Assembly (NCBI GenBank): GCA_036677085.1
Contig: JAKFFI010000006.1
Span: 62,001-126,000, forward strand
DNA: 64,000 nucleotides
Direction of reading: 5' to 3'
From: JAGPUQ01 sp036677085
Lineage (GTDB): Bacteria; Pseudomonadota; Gammaproteobacteria; Pseudomonadales; Porticoccaceae
Part shown: in pieces, positions 44,046 through 51,330 of the stretch
Position numbering within the stretch: the stretch's first letter is position 1
Layout of the letters: every line of letters starts with the position of its first letter
Made by a program: the position numbers and the translations under genes
Notes under the pieces: generated by a model
What the model was told of the DNA's origin: nothing
The model's input: the letters and a program-made list of their open reading frames with translations, nothing else
Database searches by the model: none

Positions 44046-45506
44046 GTGCGACTGCTGTTTGCGAGTTCCGAGGTATTCCCTCTGGTCAAGACCGGTGGGC
44101 TCGCTGATGTCTCCGCCAGTCTGCCACGCGCGCTCGCAACGCTCGGCCATGAGGTCTGGATTGCGCTGCCCGCCTATCCAACGGCGCGCGCGGCCCTCGC
44201 CGACCCCAGGAGTCTGGGTCCGGTACCCGGGCTGTCGGGAGCGACCCTGGTCGGCGGCCGGCTGCCCGGGACGGAGCTGCCTGTCGTGCTGGTGGATGCG
44301 CCGTCCCTGTTCGCGCGTCCCGGCGGGCCCTACGGCGATGCCTCCGGCCGCGACTGGCCCGACAATGCGCGGCGTTTCCACGGCTTCGCCCACGCGCTCT
44401 GCGCCATCGCCCTGGATCGCGCCGGCCTCGGCTGGCGCCCGGATCTGGTGCATTGCAACGACTGGCAGACCGGGCTGGTGCCGGCTCTTCTGTCCCGGGA
44501 GACGCGGCGCCCGGCGACCGTGTTCACCATCCACAATCAGGCCTACCAGGGTTGGTTCGACCGCGCGCAGTTTGACGCACTGGGCCTTCCCGAAGCCTGG
44601 TGGACACCGGACGCGCTGGAGTTTTACGGCGGGTTTTCCTTTCTCAAGGCGGGGCTGGTGTTTGCGAACCAGCTCACCACCGTGAGCCCCACCTACGCCC
44701 GCCAGTTGCTGGAGCCGGAGCACGGCTGCGGCCTTGATGGCCTGCTCCGCTACCGCCGCGATGACTTTACCGGGATCCTCAACGGCATCGACGAGGACAT
44801 CTGGAATCCTGCCGCGGACCCATATCTCGCCAGTCCCTACGACCGCGCCACGGTCGACGCGGGCAAGCGCGCGAACAAGGTGGCGCTGCAAAAGGAACTG
44901 GGGCTGCCGGCGGCCGAGAATATCCCCCTGCTGGGGCTGGTCGGCCGTCTGGTGGAGCAGAAGGGCATCGATCTGATAGCGGAGGTGATCGAAACCTGGC
45001 GCGACCGCCCCGTGCAATGGGTGCTCCTCGGCAACGGCGAGGTGCGTTGGGAAGAGCGTTTGCGCCAACTCGCCGCCGACCGTCCCGAGTGGGTCGCAGT
45101 GCGCATCGGTTACGACGAAGGGCTCGCGCACCGCATCGAGGCCGGCGCCGATTTTTTCCTGATGCCCTCGCGCTTCGAGCCCTGCGGACTCAACCAGATG
45201 TACAGCCAGCGCTACGGTGCCATTCCCGTGGTCCACCGCACCGGCGGCCTGGCCGATACCGTGGTGGATGTGCTCGCCCGCCACGACGGCGAGGAGGCGA
45301 CCGGACTGGTGTTCGATGAGCCGACCTCGGCGGCGCTCGCGCTGGCCCTGGAGCGGGGGCTCAGCCTGTACCGCGACCCGGCCGCCTGGCAGGCGCTGCG
45401 GCGCACCGCCATGGCTGGCGACTTCAGTTGGCGGCGCAGCGCCGAACAGTATCTCGCGGTCTATCGTCGCGCCCTTGTCGATGCAGCGGGAGTGGCGCAT
45501 GGCTGA
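44046..45506 (+). CDS. glgA: Glycogen synthase (ADP-glucose)
   Basis: A 486-residue GT5 glycosyltransferase adding glucose from ADP-glucose to glycogen. The N-terminal MRLLFASSEVFPLVKTGGLADVS carries the KTGGL ADP-glucose-binding loop; LVHCNDWQTGLVPALL, VFTIHNQAYQGWF and the C-terminal PSRFEPCGLNQMYSQRYGAIPVVHRTGGLADTV complete the GT-B fold. It starts with GTG 44046. The last eight bases overlap ackA. Confidence 0.95.
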   Translation: MRLLFASSEVFPLVKTGGLADVSASLPRALATLGHEVWIALPAYPTARAALADPRSLGPVPGLSGATLVGGRLPGTELPVVLVDAPSLFARPGGPYGDASGRDWPDNARRFHGFAHALCAIALDRAGLGWRPDLVHCNDWQTGLVPALLSRETRRPATVFTIHNQAYQGWFDRAQFDALGLPEAWWTPDALEFYGGFSFLKAGLVFANQLTTVSPTYARQLLEPEHGCGLDGLLRYRRDDFTGILNGIDEDIWNPAADPYLASPYDRATVDAGKRANKVALQKELGLPAAENIPLLGLVGRLVEQKGIDLIAEVIETWRDRPVQWVLLGNGEVRWEERLRQLAADRPEWVAVRIGYDEGLAHRIEAGADFFLMPSRFEPCGLNQMYSQRYGAIPVVHRTGGLADTVVDVLARHDGEEATGLVFDEPTSAALALALERGLSLYRDPAAWQALRRTAMAGDFSWRRSAEQYLAVYRRALVDAAGVAHG

Positions 45507-46701
45507 GCCCCTGATACTGGTGCTCAACTGCGGCAGTTCCTCGGTCAAATATCAACTGCGGCAGGGTGCAGCGAGCCTGGCCGGTGGCGTCCTGGACGGT
45601 ATTGGCGCGGGTACTCTGCGCTGGCGGTGCGAACCCGGCGAACGGGCGCTGCCGCTCCCGCCGCAGGTGACCGATCACCGCGGTGCCCTGGTGGCGATCC
45701 TGGAGCATCTCTGTTCAGCCCCGGGGCTCGGGTTGCCCACGAGTCTCGCCGCCATCGGCCACCGCGTGGTGCACGGGGGCGTGCGTTTCATGACCCCGGT
45801 TGCTGTCGATGACAAGGTGGTCGCCGAAATCACACGGCTGATACCCCTGGCGCCGAGCCATAACCCCGTCAATCTGCTCGGCATCGAGGTGGCGCGCCAG
45901 CAATTTCCCGGGGTGCCTCAGGTGGTGGTGTTCGACACCGCTTTCCACCATACCCTCCCGGAACACGCCTGGCGCTACCCGCTACCCGAGGCTGCGCTCG
46001 CCGGGCTGGCCGCTGGAAGCCCGGTGCGCCGCTACGGCTTTCATGGCATCTCCCACGCTCAGGCCGCGCGTCGCGCCGCTGCCTGGCTGCGCCGACCACC
46101 GGCGGCGGTCAATCTCATCACCCTGCACCTGGGCAATGGCGCCAGTGCCACTGCCATCCAGGGCGGGTGCAGCATCGACACCAGCATGGGTTTCACGCCG
46201 CTCGAAGGCTTGATGATGGGCAGCCGCTCGGGCGATATCGATCCCGCGCTGCCGCTGCTGATGCAGGCGGCGGGCCGCGATCCCGCCGCAGTGCGGGCGT
46301 TGCTCGAACAGGAGAGTGGGCTGAAGGCGGTATGCGGCAGCAGCGATATGCGCGAGGTACGCGAGCGCGCCGCGGCGGGCGACCGCGCGGCGGCACTCGC
46401 GCGGGAGATGTTCTGTTACCGTGTCAGGAAGATCATCGGCGCCTATCTCGCGGTACTCGGCCGGGTCGACGCCATCGTCTTCACCGGCGGCATCGGCGCC
46501 CACGATGCCGAAGTCATACGCCGTAGTTGCGCGGGCCTCGAAGGCTGCGGGATCGTGCTCGGTCCTCCACGGGAGGATCCCGACACCGACATCACCGCAC
46601 TGCACGATTCCCGTCACTCGACCGTTACCGTGCTCGCCATGGCCGCCGACGAGGAAGCCGAGATCGCCCGTCAGACCCGAGCCTGTCTGGGACTCGGGTG
46701 A
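45499..46701 (+). CDS. ackA: Acetate kinase
   Basis: A 400-residue kinase interconverting acetate plus ATP and acetyl phosphate. Family motifs: ILVLNCGSSSVKYQL, IGHRVVHGG, VVVFDTAFHHTLPEHAWRYPLP, RRYGFHGISHAQAA, HLGNGASATAIQGGCSIDTSMGFTPLEGLMMGSRSGDIDP and VFTGGIGAHDAEV. The ATG at 45499 overlaps the glgA stop (ATGGCTGA), so acetate kinase is translationally coupled to glycogen synthase. No phosphotransacetylase or phosphoketolase is present in the window, so its acetyl-phosphate partner must be elsewhere. Confidence 0.95.
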   Translation: MAEPLILVLNCGSSSVKYQLRQGAASLAGGVLDGIGAGTLRWRCEPGERALPLPPQVTDHRGALVAILEHLCSAPGLGLPTSLAAIGHRVVHGGVRFMTPVAVDDKVVAEITRLIPLAPSHNPVNLLGIEVARQQFPGVPQVVVFDTAFHHTLPEHAWRYPLPEAALAGLAAGSPVRRYGFHGISHAQAARRAAAWLRRPPAAVNLITLHLGNGASATAIQGGCSIDTSMGFTPLEGLMMGSRSGDIDPALPLLMQAAGRDPAAVRALLEQESGLKAVCGSSDMREVRERAAAGDRAAALAREMFCYRVRKIIGAYLAVLGRVDAIVFTGGIGAHDAEVIRRSCAGLEGCGIVLGPPREDPDTDITALHDSRHSTVTVLAMAADEEAEIARQTRACLGLG

Positions 46702-46837
46702 CCGAATCCCGCGGCCACATCCGCGAGCACCGCCGCCACATGCCCGGGATCAGGAGGCGACGGCCGACTTTGTCCGCTGGCAGGCTCAGGCGATCGGAGC
46801 CTTGAATTCATGTCTTTTTCATCAATGGATGCCACCC

Positions 46838-47383
46838 ATGGCGCTCAAGGCCACGATTTACAAGGCCGATCTCCAGATCGCCGATCTGGACAGGAATTAC
46901 TACGCCGATCATGCGCTCACCCTGGCGCGCCATCCCTCCGAAACCGACGAACGCCTGATGGTGCGGGTGCTCATGTACGCGCTGCATGCCCAGGAGGGCA
47001 TTGCCTTTACCCGGGGCCTGTCCGAGGCGGACGAGCCTGAAATCTGGGTGAAAGATTTGACCGGCCAGATCAGGCTGTGGATCGATATCGGCCAGCCGGA
47101 TGAAGCGCGCTTGCGCAAGGCCAGCGGGCGTGCCGAGCAGGTGATCGCGGTCTGCTACAGCAGCAGTTGTGGCCTGTGGTGGAAGTCGCTCGAAAGCAAG
47201 CTGACACGGCTCAAAAATCTCAGCGTGCTGCAACTGTCTGTTGCCAGCAGTCAGGCGCTGGCTGCGCTCGCCACGCGCACCATGCGGCTGCAATGCCTGA
47301 TACAGGATGGCGAGGTGTGGATGAGCAATGCCACGGCGCGCGTGCCAGTGGAACTGAAAGCGTTTAAAACGCCGGATTTTTAG
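46838..47383 (+). CDS. yaeQ: YaeQ-family protein
   Basis: A 181-residue protein closely matching YaeQ: MALKATIYKADLQIADLDRNYYADHALTLARHPSETDERLMVRVL, FTRGLSEADEPEIWVKDLTG, LWIDIGQPDEARLRKASGRA, CGLWWKSLESKL and TMRLQCLIQDGEVWMS. YaeQ has a PD-(D/E)XK nuclease-like fold; its cellular role is unsettled (once linked to RfaH compensation). It starts at ATG 46838. A 136-base gap after ackA shows nothing recognisable. A small AGGGG/CCCCT hairpin just after the stop could end transcription. Confidence 0.93.
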   Translation: MALKATIYKADLQIADLDRNYYADHALTLARHPSETDERLMVRVLMYALHAQEGIAFTRGLSEADEPEIWVKDLTGQIRLWIDIGQPDEARLRKASGRAEQVIAVCYSSSCGLWWKSLESKLTRLKNLSVLQLSVASSQALAALATRTMRLQCLIQDGEVWMSNATARVPVELKAFKTPDF

Positions 47384-47566
47384 GGGTTTTCATCCCCTGG
47401 CAACCGGGTCGGTTGAAGGATCTGACCGCACCGGGCTGCGGGCGCGGCGAAGTCGCGCCACCACGCGGCCGGTGCCGTCTGGCGTCGCCATTCCGCGATG
47501 GGCGGGTTTGCATTTCGCCCCGGTGAGCAGCCTCAAGCCGCGGCGCTGGTTAACTTCCCCATGGCC

Positions 47567-48064
47567 TCAGTCGGGCTTCATGGCGAGATGGGTGGGTACC
47601 GTCGTCGTGGCTACCGGATTTTCTTCGAGAAAGTTGCGAAATGCCTCGCTGTAGGAGTCACGCTGCGGACCCCACCAGGCGCGCACGCCGGGCAGCGCGA
47701 AGGTGGCGCGCATCCGGTAGGACCAGCCCTCCCACACATGGTTGTCGATGGCCCTTTGCTGGTGCTGGTAGTAGATGTTTTCGTAATTGCGAAACAGCGC
47801 TACGTGCAGCAGTGCGAATTGCAGCCGCTCCACCGGCTCAAGCAACTCAAAGGTTGCAGAGCCCTTGCCCAGCAGACCGCAAATTTCCGCATTGAGCGCC
47901 ACGTCGCGCGACCAGTCCGTAATGGCCTGCACGATCGCCTGGTGTCTCGAAGTCTGGGTGGACATGGTGTTGTGACGGACCTGGACACCCACGAAAAGCA
48001 GTGAAACCACCAGGCCCACCGCCGCGATGATCTGGCTGACAAAGTAAAGGTCTTCGAGATTCAT
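47567..48064 (-). CDS. Hypothetical membrane-anchored protein
   Basis: A 165-residue protein with one N-terminal membrane helix (VSQIIAAVGLVVSLLFVGVQV), then RHNTMSTQTSRHQAIVQAITDWSRDVAL and a soluble helical domain with WGPQRDSYSEAFRNFLEE at the end. Short single-helix proteins of this layout, with a helix followed by a R(H/Q)NT motif, are widespread hypothetical proteins in proteobacteria and no function is known. The start at 48064 has AGAGGATG upstream. It is isolated, convergent with yaeQ and 323 bases from the SMP-30-like gene. Confidence 0.65.
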   Translation of the reverse strand: MNLEDLYFVSQIIAAVGLVVSLLFVGVQVRHNTMSTQTSRHQAIVQAITDWSRDVALNAEICGLLGKGSATFELLEPVERLQFALLHVALFRNYENIYYQHQQRAIDNHVWEGWSYRMRATFALPGVRAWWGPQRDSYSEAFRNFLEENPVATTTVPTHLAMKPD

Positions 48065-48387
48065 GGCATCCTCTGGAAGCCGACAACGGTGATTTTCCAT
48101 GGCGTCGATCAGGGTCGCTCATGGGACAGGGCCTGTCCCGGTTGCGGCACAGGTGCCGCGCAAGGGCAATTCGCCCCGCGCTGTGAGTGGCGCGCCACAA
48201 TAAGCCTGCCGGTTGCCGCCGATCAAGATGGCGGCGCGCGATTTCACGGCGCAGCTCGATTACGGATTCCGGCCTCAGGCCCGGTTGGGATGCAAGGCGC
48301 AAGCCGTTGCGCCATGGCGAGCGGGTTTCGCAGGGCCGCGCTGCTCCGCGCGGTGGTCGGGGAGCAGGCGGCCCAGCCCGCCCTGCC
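48065..48387. other. Gene-free spacer with two adjacent palindromes
   Basis: This 323-base spacer lies between two leftward genes. GGGACAGG-G-CCTGTCCC (48123-48139) and GCGGCAC-AG-GTGCCGC (48144-48159) are perfect palindromes four bases apart, about 60-95 bases upstream of the 47567-48064 gene. A GGCGCAA/TTGCGCC hairpin near 48294-48311 follows the SMP-30-like gene and may end its transcript. No gene or RNA was recognised. Confidence 0.4.
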
Positions 48388-49251
48388 TCAGGGCGAGCCG
48401 CCCGCCGGCACTTCCACGCGTGCTACTTCGATGCGGGAGGCTTCCTTGTTCTGGCCCATCTCCTTGATGGTGCCCTGGTAGGTCAGGCAGAACAGCGTGC
48501 GGCCGTCGGCGCCGCCCAGGGTGCAGGCCACCGGGTAGCGGTCCACCACCTTGACCTTGTGGGTGATCCTGCCGCCCTCCAGCACGCGCACGAAGGTATC
48601 GCTGTTGAAGCCGGCCACCCAGATCGCGCCTTCGGCATCGAGGCAGATGCCGTCCGGGGCGATGTCGAGTTCGGCGAACACCTTGCGATTGCTGAGGCTG
48701 CCGTCGGCGGCAATGTCGAAGACGCTGAGTTTCTTGGCCCAGGATTCGGCAACGATCAACCGCTTGCCGTCGGCGGTGATCACCGGGCCGTTGGGCACGG
48801 CGAGATCCCGTGCCACCTCGCGGGCCTTGCCGTCCGGTGTCACCAGCACGAAATTGGTGGGTTTGAATTTTTCGCCGGCGAGCAGATTGAAACCGATGTT
48901 GCCCACATAGGCATTGCCGTGTTTGTCCACCACCATGTCGTTGATCTCGTACGGGCAGAGTTCGGACAGGTCGGCGTGGAGTTGCAGTTGGCCCGCCACC
49001 AGCTTCATGAGCTTGCGGTCGTGCATCGATACGATCAGCGGCGTGCCATCGGGCAGAAAACCGATGCCCGACGGTTTGCCGGGCACTGCGGCTATCGCCT
49101 CGCGCGTGCCGTCGGCGGTCAGGCGGTAGACGGCGTGGCCGTGCATGTCGGAGACCCAGAGCCGGTCGCCGCGCCAGCGCGGTCCCTCCAGGAAGACAAA
49201 GCCGGCGGCGAATACTTCGGTGGACAATACCTTGGCACTTGATGTGTTCAT
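48388..49251 (-). CDS. SMP-30/gluconolactonase-like hydrolase
   Basis: A 287-residue six-bladed beta-propeller of the SMP-30/gluconolactonase/LRE family. Metal-ligand regions are visible: the N-terminal VFLEGPRWRGDRLWVSDMHG (Glu), NDMVVDKHGNAYVGNIGF, VPNGPVITADGKRLIVAES (Asn) and APDGICLDAEGAIWVAGF (Asp). The family hydrolyses sugar lactones or related esters; the actual substrate is unknown. No signal peptide is visible, so it is probably cytoplasmic. It lies 95 bases downstream of the pyruvate kinase gene on the same strand. Confidence 0.85.
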   Translation of the reverse strand: MNTSSAKVLSTEVFAAGFVFLEGPRWRGDRLWVSDMHGHAVYRLTADGTREAIAAVPGKPSGIGFLPDGTPLIVSMHDRKLMKLVAGQLQLHADLSELCPYEINDMVVDKHGNAYVGNIGFNLLAGEKFKPTNFVLVTPDGKAREVARDLAVPNGPVITADGKRLIVAESWAKKLSVFDIAADGSLSNRKVFAELDIAPDGICLDAEGAIWVAGFNSDTFVRVLEGGRITHKVKVVDRYPVACTLGGADGRTLFCLTYQGTIKEMGQNKEASRIEVARVEVPAGGSP

Positions 49252-49346
49252 GAAAACCCCCGTTGATTATTTTCGGTGCCCGCCAGCCTACTCCCAATGG
49301 CCTGGTCGGTGCATCTGTACTCAGCGGGAGAGTTCAGCGGGCCGGA

Positions 49347-51308
49347 TCAAGCGGGCGGCACGATGTGCGAAGTGATCCGACCGGCCAGGGACAGCGCCCG
49401 CAATTGCGGGTTTTTCTTGTTTTGATGACCCGCCATGCGGCGCAGGATGTCGGCCAGCAGGGCGACCGCGCGCAGGATGTGGGGGCCCTTGTTGAGCATC
49501 ACGCAGTCGGCGCGGGCGGAGGCGGCGGCGTCGGTGATCTCCGGGCGTGACAGGGTACCCTTCTTGGCCAGTGTCTCCAGCACCTGGGTGGCCCAGATCA
49601 CCGGGACATGGGCGGCTTCGCACAGCCACAGGATTTCCTCCTGCATTTCCGCCATGCGCTCGCCGCCGATCTCCACCATCAGATCGCCGCGCGCGATCAT
49701 CACGCCGAGCGGATGGCGGCCCAGAGTGCCGAGCAGTATTTCGGGCAGGTTTTCCACGCCCCGAGCGGTTTCGATCTTGGCGATGATGGGCAGGGTGCCA
49801 GCCCCGCGCGCCGCGAGTGCTTGCGCCAGCACCTCGACATCCGCGCGCGATTGCGTGAAGGACAGGCCCACCAGGTCGGCATGTTGCGCGACGAAGTCAA
49901 GATCGCGGTAATCCTTGGCGGTCAGCGCCGGCAGGTCGAGCCGGGAAACCGGGAAGTTGAGTCCCTTGTCGGCGCGCAGTCTGCGCCCCCGGGGGCCGGC
50001 GCAAGTGATGGTGATCCGTGCGCCCTCGGCGTCGATCCGGTCGATCACGCCGCCCAGCTTGCCGTCATCGAGCCAGACCTCCTCGCCGACGCGCAAATAA
50101 TCCAGTGCCGCGGGCTCGCAGCAGGAGACCGACGCGGGTTGGGACACGCCGCCATGGGTATCCGGCTGCGCCGGCCGGCCCGGCGTCGGGTTCCGGGTGA
50201 GGATCAGAGCGTCGCCCTCATGCAGCCGGATGGCCGCCCCGGTGTCCGCCAGGGCCGCGCGCGCCGGCGGCGCCCCGGTGGTGTGCGGAAACTCGAATTC
50301 CGTGGTGTCGTCGATAATGGCGCGCTTTCTGCAATAGGCGGTCAGGACGTTGGCGTCGCCGTTCTCCGCGATTTCCAGTGTGCGCCGCTTGCCGCGGCGA
50401 TCGGTGAAAGCGATGCAGTCACCGCCCCGCAATGCCGCAATTACGGCTGCAGGGAAGCCGAGGGCGACCGGTGCGTCGTCCTGGGCCGGGGACGGACTAC
50501 CCGCCACCAGATGCAGGGTTTGGCTCAGGGTCAGAGCGCTGGCGGCGATGGGGCCGGTGCGCAGCTTGGGACCCGCGAGGTCCATGAGAATGCGGCAGGA
50601 CTTGTCCTGCGCGGCCGCTGCGGTGCGCACATGGTCGATCATGGCCTGCCATTGGGTGGGGGAGTCGTGGGCGCAATTGATGCGCGCGCAATCCATGCCG
50701 GCGTACAGCAGTCCCTCCGTCAGCGTCCGGTCGAGCGCGGCTTCCGTCGGCAGGGTGACCATGATGTGGGATGTCCGTGCGCTCGGGAGGGGACCGAACA
50801 ACAGCTCCCGATTGGCGCGCAGCAGACGCTCTCCGGTGTCGAAATCGACGGACGCGGCAGTGCGTGTGGCGCCCGGAAGATCGAGGACGAGATCCAGCAG
50901 GGCGATGACCTGCTCCAGGGTCGCCATGACATGGGCTTCGCTGCGCCCGAGCGACGATAGCGCGGCGCGTGCCAGGCGCTCCTGCAGGGGACGCAGATCG
51001 CGGCTGCGCAACGCCAGATAATGCGCGAAGTTCCACAGGCTGGGACTTGCAGCGCCGCCATCGCAGTAGCGGGCGATGATGTGTTCCGCCTGCGCGATGA
51101 CCGCGTTTTGCAGTTCTGCGAGTTCGGTGCGCAGCTTGGCGAGTGCCCGGATGTTGAGGGAAGTTGGGTTGAGGGGAGTTGGCGCCACGGCTCGCCCAAG
51201 TTGAGGAATGACAGCTTGCAGTCTGGCCCCTCTATATTGCCACCGCGTGTCAGCGCACTGGGTGTCAGCGCCGCGAGCGGTGATGTCGCTGGGGCGCGGA
51301 AGTGTCAT
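49347..51308 (-). CDS. pyk: Atypical pyruvate kinase without C-terminal regulatory domain
   Basis: A 653-residue pyruvate kinase-like enzyme. The first 170 residues are an extra helical region (ALAKLRTELAELQNAVIAQAEHIIARY) absent from standard PykA/PykF. The barrel begins at MVTLPTEAALD; RINCAHDSPTQW and MDLAGPKLRTG match the substrate/ADP sites, PIIAKIETARGVENLPEIL carries the catalytic Lys, and IARGDLMVEIGGERMAE the metal site. The B-domain is long. It ends after CVMLNKGPHILRAVALLADILRR, where MLSGETA is usual, so the allosteric C-terminal domain is missing. It probably still makes pyruvate from phosphoenolpyruvate. A cyclase gene lies 22 bases upstream on the same strand, suggesting one transcript. 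Confidence 0.8.
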   Translation of the reverse strand: MTLPRPSDITARGADTQCADTRWQYRGARLQAVIPQLGRAVAPTPLNPTSLNIRALAKLRTELAELQNAVIAQAEHIIARYCDGGAASPSLWNFAHYLALRSRDLRPLQERLARAALSSLGRSEAHVMATLEQVIALLDLVLDLPGATRTAASVDFDTGERLLRANRELLFGPLPSARTSHIMVTLPTEAALDRTLTEGLLYAGMDCARINCAHDSPTQWQAMIDHVRTAAAAQDKSCRILMDLAGPKLRTGPIAASALTLSQTLHLVAGSPSPAQDDAPVALGFPAAVIAALRGGDCIAFTDRRGKRRTLEIAENGDANVLTAYCRKRAIIDDTTEFEFPHTTGAPPARAALADTGAAIRLHEGDALILTRNPTPGRPAQPDTHGGVSQPASVSCCEPAALDYLRVGEEVWLDDGKLGGVIDRIDAEGARITITCAGPRGRRLRADKGLNFPVSRLDLPALTAKDYRDLDFVAQHADLVGLSFTQSRADVEVLAQALAARGAGTLPIIAKIETARGVENLPEILLGTLGRHPLGVMIARGDLMVEIGGERMAEMQEEILWLCEAAHVPVIWATQVLETLAKKGTLSRPEITDAAASARADCVMLNKGPHILRAVALLADILRRMAGHQNKKNPQLRALSLAGRITSHIVPPA

Positions 51309-51330
51309 GCAACGGCAACGGAATGCCGCG

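Noticed and set aside
42498..45548. Long minus-strand open frame covering glgB and glgA
   Set aside because: Both plus-strand genes have complete catalytic motifs; the antisense translation has no family features.
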